Counted from the first letter of the stretch, positions 1-8,271 are shown. The stretch: 64,000 nucleotides of DNA from Myxococcus virescens (GCF_900101905.1 NZ_FNAJ01000006.1:62001-126000), one strand, 5' to 3'. The notes: generated by a model from the sequence alone, not told the origin. A program made the numbers and translations.

Positions 1-98
1 TCATCCACGCGGACACCACCGAGCTGGAGGACGAACCGCCCGGCGGCGACACCGCCCACGGGCCCACCTTCCTGGCGCGGGGAGACGGAAGACAATGA
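1..98 (+). CDS. C-terminal end of an upstream gene (partial)
   Basis: An open frame runs in from the left edge (codons in the frame starting at base 3) and stops at TGA 96-98, giving about 31 residues that end in LARGDGRQ. The codons are rich in third-position G/C, as in genuine genes here. The stop overlaps the ATG of the next gene in an ATGA arrangement, which suggests the two are translationally coupled. Too little is present to name a family. The frame could in principle be chance, but the ATGA overlap argues for a real gene. Confidence 0.55.
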   Translation, partial: IHADTTELEDEPPGGDTAHGPTFLARGDGRQ

Positions 99-1369
99 TT
101 GAGTGGCGCTGGTTCTCCGGCTGGACGGAAGAGGAAATGGTGCCCCGGCTGGCGCGGGCTCGCACGCTGGCGCGCAACTTCCCGGAGGTCTCCGGAGAGA
201 TGACGCTGCAGGGCGGGTGGAGCCAGGTCCGCTCGGAGAGCGTGCTCGGCCGCGAGCCGCCAGGGCGCCCTGTCCCGGGCGGGCTCTTCGAGCGCGCCCA
301 GCAGGTGCTGGAGACCTTCGACTTCTCCGACCCGCGCATCGTCGCCTGGCACTTCTCCGACGAGGAGCCGATGCAGGGCCGCACGGTGCTGCTGGAGCTG
401 CGCGCGCTGGGGCAGCAGCTGCGCTACCTGTGCGGCGTGCGGGTGGGAGGCACGCGCGAGGAGCACGACGAGGGGTGCAGCGTCTTCGGCTTCAGCTTCG
501 AGACGCTCCATGGACACATCGAGGCCGGGCGCGAGTGGTTCCTGCTCAAGAAGGAGCACGAAAGCGGCGAGGTGCGCTTCCACATCGAGGCGGCCTGGCG
601 TCCCGGCCAGTTCCCCAACTGGTGGAGCCGGCTGGGCTTCGCGATGGTGGCTCCGCGCTATCAGCGCGCGTGGCACCGGCTGACACACGTGCGGGTGCGC
701 GAGCTGGCGTTGAAGCACCCGGAGCTCATCGGTCAGCTCGCGAGCCACGGCCGGCTGGCGCACGCCGGCCATGCGCTGGGGACGGCCCCGGTGCAGTTCT
801 TCGCGCAGCGGGCGCCAGGGCGGCGAGAAACGCAGTTGGAGGAGGAGATAGAGGCCATGAATCGAGCACACGGGTTGAGGGCCCTGGGATTGGGCGTGCT
901 GGCGGGAATGCGGAGCATGAGCGCGCCGGCGCTGGCGAGCCGCTGGCTGACGAAGACACAGCCCGACAGCGAGGACCGGCTCGCCAGAACCCTGGCGCAT
1001 CCGTGGACGCCGCGCGTGCTGGGCCTGCTCGCCGTGGGTGAGCTTGTCGCGGACAAGCTGCCGATGGCGCCCCCGCGTGTCGCCGCCGTGCCGTTGACGG
1101 GCCGGATGTTGTCGGGCGCCCTGGCCGCGGCCTCGGTGACGACGGAGCGCCAACGCGGTGTGCGGCTCGCGGCGGCGGCCCTGGGCGCCCTGGCGGCGCT
1201 GGCATCGAGCTGGGCCTTCTATTCGCTGCGGCGCACCGCCACGAAGAAGCTGGGCGTTCCGGACGTGGCCGTGGCCCTGACAGAGGACGCGCTCCTCGCG
1301 GGCCTGGCCTCGCGGCTGCTGCCTGTCAGCGAGCATCAGGCCGGACAGGCCACGCTGTCGCCCGCGTGA
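95..1369 (+). CDS. DUF1990-DUF4126 fusion protein
   Basis: The 424-residue protein has two parts. Residues about 1-215 resemble the DUF1990 (UPF0548) family: an early W-F-S-G-W stretch and a late run of aromatic and Arg residues near R-Y-Q-R-A-W-H-R-L. Residues about 250-410 are Ala/Gly/Leu-rich with several membrane-like helices and match the style of DUF4126 membrane proteins (R-S-M-S-A-P-A-L near its start, a K-L-P motif in the middle). Both families lack a settled function. A Met-Asn at about residue 255 could be the fossil start of a formerly separate second gene. The ATG overlaps the upstream stop codon. Domain names are from memory of the families and were not searched. Confidence 0.7.
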   Translation: MIEWRWFSGWTEEEMVPRLARARTLARNFPEVSGEMTLQGGWSQVRSESVLGREPPGRPVPGGLFERAQQVLETFDFSDPRIVAWHFSDEEPMQGRTVLLELRALGQQLRYLCGVRVGGTREEHDEGCSVFGFSFETLHGHIEAGREWFLLKKEHESGEVRFHIEAAWRPGQFPNWWSRLGFAMVAPRYQRAWHRLTHVRVRELALKHPELIGQLASHGRLAHAGHALGTAPVQFFAQRAPGRRETQLEEEIEAMNRAHGLRALGLGVLAGMRSMSAPALASRWLTKTQPDSEDRLARTLAHPWTPRVLGLLAVGELVADKLPMAPPRVAAVPLTGRMLSGALAAASVTTERQRGVRLAAAALGALAALASSWAFYSLRRTATKKLGVPDVAVALTEDALLAGLASRLLPVSEHQAGQATLSPA

Positions 1370-1493
1370 CTGTCTTGGCCCCTCACGCGGTGGCGGGCAT
1401 CTCCGCCACGCCGCCGCGCGGCCACAGACACCCCTGAAAGCAAGCCCCACACGGCCAATGCCGGCCTCCGCCGCTGGCCCCCGCGCGGCGGCC

Positions 1494-2816
1494 TTAGCGC
1501 CCGCGCCACGCCGCCGCGCGGGCCGCATGCACCAGCGCGGGAAGGTCCTTCACGGCCGCCCCCGCGTCGGCCCCGATTTCCACCGTGGGAACCCGCGCCC
1601 GCTCGGGAGAGAACAGGCGCGCGGGCGTCTGTCCCTGGCCGCGAAGGAGGATGAACAGCCGCAGCGCGTCCCGCAGCCGCTCCACGTCCTCGCCCTGCTC
1701 GCCTCGAGCCCGCTGCGCCGCGTTCCACAGCCGCGCCCACGCGGTCTCCTCATCCCACGTGCCCACGGGGCGCTCGCGAGACAGCGCCGCCAGCTGCGCG
1801 GCCAGCTCGAAGAGCCCGGCGCGCCCTTCTCCAAAAACCTCGCAGGCCGGAAGCCGCACCTCCCCAGCCCCCTCCACGCCCACGCCGCGCGGCCCTACGG
1901 CCCCGCCCGTCCGAGGCTGCGGGCCAGGCGCCTCGGGCGCGAACAGCCCCGGCCCGCCCATCCGAGGCCCCGCGCCCCGCTCGAAACGCCCCTCGCGCGC
2001 CGCCAGCCACACCAACAGCGCCGGCACCTCGGCGTCCGCGGGCACCACCGGGGCCAACCGCTCCTCCAACGAGGCGCGCAGCCGCGCCCAAGCCACGCCC
2101 CGCCAGAAGGCCGCGTGCAGCAGCAGCTCCGGCCCGCTGCGAGGCACCCGCCGCGGCGCGCGCGAGACGCGGGCCTGCAGGAAGCCCTTCACCTGCCCCC
2201 GCGTATCGAAGTGCTCCAGCCGCTGCCACAGCGCCGCCAGCGCGGTCTCCGCCAGCGGCAAGGCCCGCTGAAGCGCCTCCGCCTCCTCCACCGTGAAGGG
2301 CAGCACCCCTTCCGGCGCGGGCCGCTTGAAGACGTGCTCGAACACCTCCGCGGCGGCGCACGCGGCGCGCAGCTCCGGCAGGTTGCGCGGCAACAGCTCC
2401 ACCGCCCGAGCCCAGATGTGCCGCCCCAGGAGCGGCCCCGCCTCCAACACCGTCTCTTCCAACTTCAGCAGCGCCTCGCCCAGCGTGGCGGGCCGGCCCT
2501 CCGCGGGCAGCCGCTTGAAGGCCACGCGCCGCACGTCCTCCCGCAGGCGCTCCACCTCACGCATCAGCTTCATGGGCGCGGCGTTCGCCGGCCACCCTTC
2601 CGCGGCGGCGCGGCGCTTCAGCGCGGCCAGGGTGGCGTCCACCTCCGGCTGCGCGCGCGCCACCTCCAGCAGCAGCTCGAACTGCGCGCGCACCCGCTGC
2701 TTCCAGAAGAAGGACGCCAGCATGCCGCGCAGGGCGCGATAGCGAAGACGCGTGGCCTCCAGGAGGTCCGCGCGGTCCTCCAGCCGGGCGCGCAGGTTGT
2801 CCGGGTGCGTGGCCAT
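1494..2816 (-). CDS. hypothetical protein, 440 aa
   Basis: I do not recognise this protein. The start is the ATG at 2816, which has a G-rich GGTGAG stretch just upstream; a longer frame to 2996 would run through the dnaN terminator and overlap dnaN, so I rejected it. The product has no signal peptide or membrane segment. Residues 1-130 are predicted helical and rich in Arg, Leu, Glu and Ala (heptad-like), the middle is Ala/Leu-rich, and residues about 285-330 form a Gly/Pro-rich linker before a helical C-terminus. It lies 100 bases downstream of dnaN on the same strand, separated by a hairpin, so co-transcription is possible but not shown. It is probably cytoplasmic. Confidence 0.75.
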   Translation of the reverse strand: MATHPDNLRARLEDRADLLEATRLRYRALRGMLASFFWKQRVRAQFELLLEVARAQPEVDATLAALKRRAAAEGWPANAAPMKLMREVERLREDVRRVAFKRLPAEGRPATLGEALLKLEETVLEAGPLLGRHIWARAVELLPRNLPELRAACAAAEVFEHVFKRPAPEGVLPFTVEEAEALQRALPLAETALAALWQRLEHFDTRGQVKGFLQARVSRAPRRVPRSGPELLLHAAFWRGVAWARLRASLEERLAPVVPADAEVPALLVWLAAREGRFERGAGPRMGGPGLFAPEAPGPQPRTGGAVGPRGVGVEGAGEVRLPACEVFGEGRAGLFELAAQLAALSRERPVGTWDEETAWARLWNAAQRARGEQGEDVERLRDALRLFILLRGQGQTPARLFSPERARVPTVEIGADAGAAVKDLPALVHAARAAAWRGR

Positions 2817-2889
2817 GCCCTCACCATAGGAAGGCACCGGCCGGGTGTCAGGCCCCCCAGGGGGCCGACGCGTCGCGAGTGAACGGTGC

Positions 2890-2909
2890 GGGCCCTCTCG
2901 AGGGGGCCC
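2890..2909 (-). terminator. hairpin after dnaN
   Basis: A GGGCCC / GGGCCC inverted repeat with a short loop lies 8 bases beyond the dnaN stop codon. There is no clear U-tract. A second G/C hairpin (GGCCCCCCAGGGGGCC) follows about 35 bases further on. It is a likely termination or attenuation site between dnaN and the next gene. Confidence 0.4.
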
Positions 2910-2916
2910 ACCCGAC

Positions 2917-4023
2917 TCACACGCGCATGGGCATGACGACGGCGGTGAAGCTCCGGTCACCGGGGGCGTGGAGCACGCCCGGGCTGTGCTCGTCACCCAG
3001 CTCGAAGGAGACCTCGTCCGTCTCCGTCACGGAGAGCACATCCATCAGGTAGCGCGCGTTGAAGCCGATGGTGATGCCGTTGCCGCGGTAGGCCAGCTCC
3101 AGCACGTCCTTGGCCTCGCCCAGGTCCGGGTTGCTCGCGGTGATGATGAGCTGGTTCTCCTCCAGGCCGATGCGGACCGCGTTGCTCTTGTCCGCCGACA
3201 GCAGGGCGATGCGCTTGAGGCTCTCCAGCAGGCGCACCTTGGGCACCAGGACGACCTTCTCCCCTTCCTTGGGGATGACGCGCTGGTACTCCGGGAACTG
3301 GCCGTCGATGAGCCGCATCACCATGGTGAGGCCCGGCTTCTTGAAGAGCGCCGAGTTCTCCGCGAAGCCCAGGTAGCACTCCGCGTCCGGCGCCTCGTCC
3401 AGCAGGCGCTTGAGCTCCATCAGGCCCTTGCGGGGGATGATGACGCCGCTCTTGAGCTTGAAGTCGCCCGGCAGCTCGCGCTCCACCAGCGCCAGCCGGT
3501 GGCCGTCGGTCGCCACCATGCGGACCTTGCCGGTGGACTGGGGCTCGAAGAAGACGCCGTTGAGGATGTAGCGCGTCTCGTCGCTGGAGATGGCGAACTG
3601 CGTCTTCTTGATCATCTCCAGCAGCGTGTTGCCCCCCACCTGCACCAGGGGCGCGTTCTCTTCCTTCGGCAGCTTGGGGTACTCCTCGGCCGCCATGCCC
3701 ACGATCTTGAAGTGGGCCGAGCCGCTGGAGATGTCCACGTAGTTGTTGGCCAGCTTCTTCAGCGTGACCTGCGCGTCCGGGAGGTTCTGGACGATGTCGA
3801 AGACGTACTTGGCGCTCAGCGTGACGGCGCCCGTCTTGATGACCTCGGCCGGGTGCTCGGACACGACGCCGATGTCCAGGTCGAACGCGGTGACGGTGAT
3901 GCCGCCCTTGTTCGCGGTGACGAGCACGTTCGCCAGGATGGGCATCGTCGTCTTGCGCTCCACGATGCCCTGGGCGCGGTAGAGGGCCTTCTTCAGCTCG
4001 TCGGCGGCGATGCGGAATTCCAT
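2917..4023 (-). CDS. dnaN: DNA polymerase III beta subunit (sliding clamp)
   Basis: This 368-residue protein is the replicative sliding clamp, which forms a dimeric ring on DNA and tethers DNA polymerase III. The sequence begins MEFRIAADELKKAL and ends VVMPMRV, both typical of DnaN, and the length fits three tandem clamp domains of about 120 residues each. Internal hallmarks such as the ATDGHRLAL stretch in the second domain are present. The start is supported by AAGGA nine bases upstream. A TTGACG / TACATC promoter lies about 50-80 bases upstream. Its neighbours are not dnaA, recF or gyrB, so this clamp gene sits apart from the classical replication cluster; no DnaA-box cluster is visible nearby. 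Confidence 0.97.
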   Translation of the reverse strand: MEFRIAADELKKALYRAQGIVERKTTMPILANVLVTANKGGITVTAFDLDIGVVSEHPAEVIKTGAVTLSAKYVFDIVQNLPDAQVTLKKLANNYVDISSGSAHFKIVGMAAEEYPKLPKEENAPLVQVGGNTLLEMIKKTQFAISSDETRYILNGVFFEPQSTGKVRMVATDGHRLALVERELPGDFKLKSGVIIPRKGLMELKRLLDEAPDAECYLGFAENSALFKKPGLTMVMRLIDGQFPEYQRVIPKEGEKVVLVPKVRLLESLKRIALLSADKSNAVRIGLEENQLIITASNPDLGEAKDVLELAYRGNGITIGFNARYLMDVLSVTETDEVSFELGDEHSPGVLHAPGDRSFTAVVMPMRV

Positions 4024-4073
4024 CGGAGGGCGTCCTTACGGGTCTCGGCCGCGAAGGCCGATCTACGAGGCCG

Positions 4074-4102
4074 GATGTAGCCCCTGCACTCCCCTCCGTC
4101 AA
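4074..4102 (-). promoter_or_regulatory. sigma-70-type promoter for dnaN
   Basis: On the minus strand there is TTGACG (4102-4097), a 17-base spacer, then TACATC (4079-4074). Spacing and sequence fit a housekeeping promoter about 50 bases upstream of the dnaN start codon. Confidence 0.5.
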
Positions 4103-4233
4103 CGAACCCTGAGCGACGCGGGAGCATCAATGTCCACCTGCAACTGACCGCCAGTCACCAATTCGCGAGACAGACTGGCCCCCGGCAGCGAGCCGGAGCA
4201 CACTGGCGCCTCTTTCCTCCCCTGGAGCCCCTC

Positions 4234-4695
4234 ATGAACAGCCGCTCGCTGGTGCTCGCCGCCCTTGTCCTAGGCTTCGTCTCCGGATGTAGCAAGCCGC
4301 CCGCCGCGACGTCCTCGCCACCGGCGAGCGAGAATGGCCTCCCCTCCAGCGAGAACGGAACGCCCACCATGACCCCACCGCCCAGCCATGACTCCCAGCC
4401 CAAGCCGGGTGAGAGCGCCGTCTACATCGTCAAGGACAGTGGCGTGCGCTGCTTCGCCCCGCCCTGCCCCACCTACAACGCCTTCCCGGTGGACAAGCCG
4501 GACGCGGAGCCCATCCCCGTGCACGAGCTGGAGCTGTCGGCGGTGACGAAGGGCTCGGACGAGCAGACGGAGGCGTTGATCCGAAAGACGCTGGACGGCA
4601 CCGGGCTCAAGATTCAGGGCACCTTGGAGACGCGGCCCAACGCGGGCCCCGCGGGCGCGGCCACCGTCCTGCGCGCCAGCAAGGTCGAAAACTGA
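4234..4695 (+). CDS. small lipoprotein
   Basis: This 153-residue protein has a short signal peptide ending in V-S-G-C, so Cys19 is the likely lipidated residue of an envelope lipoprotein. A Ser/Pro/Asn-rich spacer (residues 20-60) is followed by a compact domain beginning V-Y-I-V-K-D-S-G-V and containing the pair C-F-A-P-P-C-P. That Cys-x4-Cys-Pro pattern resembles small myxobacterial lipoprotein domains of unknown function (DUF6748-like). GGAG seven bases upstream supports the ATG. It is transcribed away from dnaN and converges on the outer-membrane protein gene that follows. No function can be given. Confidence 0.8.
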   Translation: MNSRSLVLAALVLGFVSGCSKPPAATSSPPASENGLPSSENGTPTMTPPPSHDSQPKPGESAVYIVKDSGVRCFAPPCPTYNAFPVDKPDAEPIPVHELELSAVTKGSDEQTEALIRKTLDGTGLKIQGTLETRPNAGPAGAATVLRASKVEN

Positions 4696-4716
4696 AACCA
4701 CCCGTCCGGGCGGGCC

Positions 4717-5325
4717 TCAGATGTGGAGGCCCACCTGGATGCCGGGCCAGTGCTGGAGGCGTTGATCCGGCTCGGGATGGGTCTCCCGGACGGACAGCCG
4801 GGTGATGGAGTCGAAGTCCGACTCGCCCCAGGAGAACCACGCGTTGTAGGTGGGCCCGGCGAACACGGCCAGGCGGGGCATGAGCTGGAAGCCCAGCATC
4901 AAGCGGGCCTGCCCCAGCACATTGCCGCCGTCACCCTCCAGCGGGTTGCGCACCGGCTGGACGGCGCCGCCCGTCACGTCCAGGTCCACCCAGAGCCGCT
5001 GGGACAGCGTCATGTGCCCGCCCACGCCCGCCGCGAAGCTGAAGCGCGCGTCGCGGCCCGGCTCCAGGCCCGCCATCAGCGTGAAGTAGACGGCCCCGCC
5101 GCCCAGCTTCACCCCCATGTTGGCGACCTGGATGTCGCTCAACCAGAACTCCATGTGGGTGGAGCCCCGGCGCAGCCCTCGCGAGGAGGACTCGGAGACC
5201 TCGTCCCCCGGCTGCAGGGCGAAGGCCCCCCGCTCGCTCATCAGCGAAAGGCGGGGTGCGTACCGGGACTCAGCGGTGGCTGTCCCCGCCCACAGCCCGA
5301 ATGCGAGGAGCGCAAAGGATTTCAT
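4717..5325 (-). CDS. predicted outer-membrane beta-barrel protein
   Basis: This protein of about 202 residues has a cleavable signal peptide (MKSFALLAFGLWAGTATAES, cleavage near the Ala-Glu). It continues with alternating hydrophobic and polar strands rich in Gly and aromatics, as in small outer-membrane barrels. It is the last gene of a three-gene operon behind a sigma factor and its presumed anti-sigma. The upstream stop and this start share one base (TGATG), so translation is probably coupled. A GTG one codon earlier (5328) is an alternative start. It may be an output gene or envelope sensor of the sigma circuit; that is inference from position only. Confidence 0.75.
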   Translation of the reverse strand: MKSFALLAFGLWAGTATAESRYAPRLSLMSERGAFALQPGDEVSESSSRGLRRGSTHMEFWLSDIQVANMGVKLGGGAVYFTLMAGLEPGRDARFSFAAGVGGHMTLSQRLWVDLDVTGGAVQPVRNPLEGDGGNVLGQARLMLGFQLMPRLAVFAGPTYNAWFSWGESDFDSITRLSVRETHPEPDQRLQHWPGIQVGLHI

Positions 5326-6116
5326 CACTCATGCTTTTCCAGCGTGAGGGAGGCCTGCGTCAAGTTCTCGGGCAATGACAGAGGTGCCGAGGAGGCGTCG
5401 GGATTTCCAGCCAGTGCCTCCGCGGCGGCCAGCACCACCGCCACGTCGAAGGGCGCATCGGACGAAACGAAGAAGAAACGCTCGAACCCCGGGGCATCGT
5501 CCAGCTCGTAGGCGCGCGGCAACACCTGCGTTCCCGACGGCACCAGGGCCATGGACCGGGAGCCCTCGTCCGGCGCGTGGAGGGTGACTGCGCCGTTGCC
5601 ATCCAGGGAGACGATGACGCCATGCGAGCGGCCCGAGGCGATGTACGCCACCTGCACCACGTCACCCGCGGCGGCGGCGGCCCCGTCGGCGAGCCGCTCC
5701 GGGCGGGCGGCGGACTGCCGGTGGATGACGAGCTGCGGCGCCAGCCCCTTGATGCGCGTGACCTCCCGGGTGTCCCCCGGGGCCGTGCCGTGCCCGGTTT
5801 CCGAGGAAGGCAGGACCACCATGACCAGCGCCACCGCGGCGAGCGCCGGCACCAGGCCCCACGCGGGCGACAGGCGGAAGGCCGGGCGGGGCGCGTCCTG
5901 CCGGGCCGCGCGCGCTTCCACTTCGCGGACCACCCGGGCGGGCGGCAGCGCCTCCAGCGTGGCGCGCGTGTCGGACTCCAGCGCCGCGAGCCGGGCCGGG
6001 CCGTCGGGCTCCTCGGCCAGCCGGGCGCGGGCGGCGGCCAGCTCCGCGGGCGGCAGCTCGCCCAGGGCGATTCGTTCCAGCAACCAATCCGGGGTGCGGT
6101 GGTGGGCGGATGTCAT
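5325..6116 (-). CDS. putative membrane-bound anti-sigma factor
   Basis: A 263-residue protein whose start at 6116 overlaps the sigma factor stop by four bases (ATGA). Residues 1-95 are a helical cytoplasmic segment (PDWLLERIALGELPP then Ala/Arg/Glu-rich) of the kind that binds ECF sigma factors. Residues about 100-120 (LVPALAAVALVMVVLP) form one membrane helix. The C-terminal half is a periplasmic beta-rich domain that mentions S-H-G-V-I-V-S-L-D-G-N-G and resembles the surface part of DUF4384/ActD-like proteins. No HxxxCxxC zinc motif is present, so it is not a classical ZAS domain. The role is inferred from topology and coupling to the sigma gene. Confidence 0.75.
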   Translation of the reverse strand: MTSAHHRTPDWLLERIALGELPPAELAAARARLAEEPDGPARLAALESDTRATLEALPPARVVREVEARAARQDAPRPAFRLSPAWGLVPALAAVALVMVVLPSSETGHGTAPGDTREVTRIKGLAPQLVIHRQSAARPERLADGAAAAAGDVVQVAYIASGRSHGVIVSLDGNGAVTLHAPDEGSRSMALVPSGTQVLPRAYELDDAPGFERFFFVSSDAPFDVAVVLAAAEALAGNPDASSAPLSLPENLTQASLTLEKHE

Positions 6117-6598
6117 GCGGCCTCCAGCTCCAGCTCTTGCAGCACTGCCGTCAGCGCCCGCAGGCGCTTGCGCACGCCGGACACGGACAGCCCCACTTCG
6201 CGGGCCGTCTGCTCCAGCGTCATCCCATCCACCAGGTGCAGCACCGCGATGTCCTGACTGGACGCGGGCACCCGGCCGAAGAGGCGGTCCAGCAGGCCGC
6301 GCGCGGCGGTGCGGGACTCGGTGTCGTCGGCGGAGGCAATCTGCAGCACCAGTTCGTCCTCCCGGTCCTCCGGACGCCGCTTCGCGCCGCGCAGCCTGTT
6401 GAGGCACACCGTGGTGGCAATCCGGTGCAACAGGCTCGACGGCGCCGCGTCCTTCAGCGCGCCCTGGTAGCGCAGCAACTGCACGAACACGTCGTGCATG
6501 GCGTCCACGGCCTTCTCCTCGTCACGCAAGAGGAAGCGGCAGCGCCGGAGCACCTGGGGGCCATAGCGCCGGTAGTAGGCCTCCACATCGATTGACAC
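6113..6598 (-). CDS. ECF-type RNA polymerase sigma factor
   Basis: About 161 residues with sigma-70 region 2 (YYRRYGPQVLRRCRFLLRDEEKAVDAMHDVF, here noted by its ends) and region 4 (DGMTLEQTAREVGLSVSGVRKR, a helix-turn-helix for the -35 element). This is the two-domain ECF layout. I chose the GTG at 6598 because GGGAGG lies ten bases upstream; a longer ATG start at 6661 lacks such a site. It is the first gene of a coupled operon with an anti-sigma and an outer-membrane protein. On the same strand a GGAAAC element at 6686-6681 is a possible autoregulatory ECF -35, but no matching -10 is convincing. Confidence 0.88.
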   Translation of the reverse strand: MSIDVEAYYRRYGPQVLRRCRFLLRDEEKAVDAMHDVFVQLLRYQGALKDAAPSSLLHRIATTVCLNRLRGAKRRPEDREDELVLQIASADDTESRTAARGLLDRLFGRVPASSQDIAVLHLVDGMTLEQTAREVGLSVSGVRKRLRALTAVLQELELEAA

Positions 6599-6717
6599 CG
6601 CTCGCTCGCCTCCCTCGGTTGCCGCGGACAGGGAAACACCGCGGCCTCGGAGAACTGTCACTCGGACTTTTCAGTCCCGTGTTTCCTGGGGACGCTTCGG
6701 GAATCTGCGCGGCGTCC

Positions 6718-6733
6718 TTGTACCCAGGTACAA
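6718..6733. promoter_or_regulatory. perfect palindrome in divergent intergenic region
   Basis: TTGTACC-CA-GGTACAA is a perfect inverted repeat with 7-base arms. It lies between the divergent sigma-factor operon and the cobalamin-protein operon, where a dimeric regulator could control either side. The binding protein is unknown. Confidence 0.45.
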
Positions 6734-6896
6734 TGCCGCCCTTCGATCCGGTAAAAGCTACAAGCAAGCAGGCACGCGAGCGCGTGAAAGAAGGGCCGGG
6801 CACTGTCAGGTTGGCGATGAAATCGGGGCCAGTTCGCTGTAACTGAGAAACACAACCCCGGTACGTTGCCCCCTCGCCCTCCCCTCCACGGCGCCC

Positions 6897-7559
6897 GTGC
6901 TCACCTCCAACGACTCCGCCCTGTCGGGCCTGCTGAACGCGTATCTCGCAGCGCAGCTCGCCGGGAACCGGCGCGAGGCGTTGCGGCTGCTCGTGGACGA
7001 GGGACTGCTCCGGGGCATCCCCCTCCAGACGCTGCACCTGGAGGTCATCCAGCCCGCCCAGTATGAAATCGGCCGGCTGTGGCAGGAGAACGTCATCTCC
7101 GTGGCGCAGGAGCACCTGGCGACCGCCGTCTCCCAGCTCGCGCTCGCGCACCTGTACCGGCACCTGCCCAGGGACCCATTCAACGGCAAGGTCGTCCTCG
7201 TCTCCTGCGTCCAGGGCGAGCTGCATGAAGTGGGCGCGCGCATGTCCAGTGACTTCCTGGAGATGGCCGGCTTCGACGTGCGCTTCCTGGGCGCCAACGT
7301 TCCACCGGAGCACCTGGCCCGCATGACGAACGAGCTTCGTCCGGACCTGGTCGCCCTCTCCGTGACGATGACGTACCACCTGCCCGCGCTCCGCGAAGCC
7401 GTGGCGCACGTGCGCAAGACACTCCCGGATGTCCACATCGCCGTGGGCGGCCTGGCCTTCAACTGGGCCCCCGGACTGGAGGAGGAGCTGGGCGTGAACT
7501 TCTTCGGCAAGGACGCGCGGCAGTTCGTCGCGTCCGCCTGTCGGGCCCTGGGAGTCTGA
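6897..7559 (+). CDS. stand-alone B12-binding protein, photoreceptor type
   Basis: The 220-residue protein consists only of a helical-bundle B12 cap (residues about 10-92) and a Rossmann-like cobalamin-binding domain (about 97-215). The cap has W62, nine residues, then E72-H73, the W-x9-EH motif of CarH/LitR-type light sensors. The binding domain has E108-L-H110-x-x-G113 (axial His110; Glu replaces the usual Asp, as in CarH), a Ser-Val near 155 and G184-G185. Unlike CarH it has no MerR-type DNA-binding domain, and the residue after W62 is Gln rather than the His that CarH uses after photolysis. GTG start; no strong ribosome site. First gene of an operon with two kinases. A light or cobalamin sensor feeding the kinases is inference. 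Confidence 0.88.
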   Translation: MLTSNDSALSGLLNAYLAAQLAGNRREALRLLVDEGLLRGIPLQTLHLEVIQPAQYEIGRLWQENVISVAQEHLATAVSQLALAHLYRHLPRDPFNGKVVLVSCVQGELHEVGARMSSDFLEMAGFDVRFLGANVPPEHLARMTNELRPDLVALSVTMTYHLPALREAVAHVRKTLPDVHIAVGGLAFNWAPGLEEELGVNFFGKDARQFVASACRALGV

Positions 7560-7566
7560 AAGCACC

Positions 7567-8271
7567 ATGGAGAGCGTGAGCAAGAGCGTGGAAGCACGGG
7601 CGGACCGGCTGGCCACCGCCTCTCAGGAGGCGCTCTATCAGGACCCCTTCTGGGCCGCCCGCTACGGGCTGGAGCGCGCGCAGCGCTTCGGTGACGAGGA
7701 CGCGCGCTTCCACATCCGCTACCTGGTGCAGGCCCTGGACGAGCACCTCCCCTCTGTCCTGGAGGGCTACGCCCGCTGGCTGCGCACCCTGCTGGTGTCG
7801 CGCGGCATGTGCTCGCGTCATCTGGACCGGCACTTCGCCGGGCTGGCCGCCGCGCTGGAAGCGGAAGGCTGGGGCCCCGGGAGCGAACCCCACGACTACG
7901 TGGGCGCCGCGCGACAGGCCCTTCGCTACCAGGAGGGCCCAGCCCGCCTGCTGGAGGAGGAGGCGCCCGAGCTCGCGCGCGCCGCCACGGCGCGCCTCAC
8001 GCTCTACATCATCCCCGAGGACCAGCCCCGCCTGGAGGAAGAGCTCCAGTTGCAGCTGTCCTACGTGGCTGACGCGCTCGCCGCCGGGAAGCCCGACCTG
8101 CTGGGCGACCATGTGCGCTGGTACGCCGGCTTCTGGCCACGGCGCGGATTTGGCCTCCTGGCATTTCCCAGTGTGCTGGGCATGTTGAAGTCCGTGCTGG
8201 GCTCACGTCACCCCGAAGCACGGACACTCCTCTCCGAAGCGGGGGTGTCCTGGGAGGAGACTCGTTCATGA
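7567..8271 (+). CDS. hypothetical helical protein of B12-kinase operon
   Basis: I do not recognise this 234-residue protein. It has no signal peptide or membrane segment and reads as almost entirely alpha-helical. A first block (residues about 20-100) includes DPFWAARYGLERAQRFGDED and many Arg, His and Leu residues; a second block (about 125-215) ends W-Y-A-G-F-W-P-R-R-G-F-G. It lies seven bases after the cobalamin-protein gene, and its stop overlaps the start of the first kinase (ATGA), so the three are almost certainly co-translated. It could link the B12 domain to the kinase or be a second sensory bundle; neither is shown. Confidence 0.8.
   Translation: MESVSKSVEARADRLATASQEALYQDPFWAARYGLERAQRFGDEDARFHIRYLVQALDEHLPSVLEGYARWLRTLLVSRGMCSRHLDRHFAGLAAALEAEGWGPGSEPHDYVGAARQALRYQEGPARLLEEEAPELARAATARLTLYIIPEDQPRLEEELQLQLSYVADALAAGKPDLLGDHVRWYAGFWPRRGFGLLAFPSVLGMLKSVLGSRHPEARTLLSEAGVSWEETRS

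Noticed and set aside
1458..2882. Long plus-strand open frame opposite the 440-residue gene
   Set aside because: It is rich in Arg, Pro, His and Gln with no domain logic and lies antisense to a better frame. Long antisense frames are expected at this G+C content; the same holds for 2845-4080 and 23208-24824 on plus, and 56140-58155 and 60234-61865 on minus.
4024..4233. Replication origin near dnaN
   Set aside because: No cluster of TTATCCACA-like boxes or A/T-rich unwinding region is present; the gap is explained by a promoter and leader.
6681..6711. ECF autoregulatory promoter for the sigma operon
   Set aside because: A GGAAAC element is present on the minus strand, but I could not find a -10 at an acceptable distance; kept only as a remark in the gene entry.
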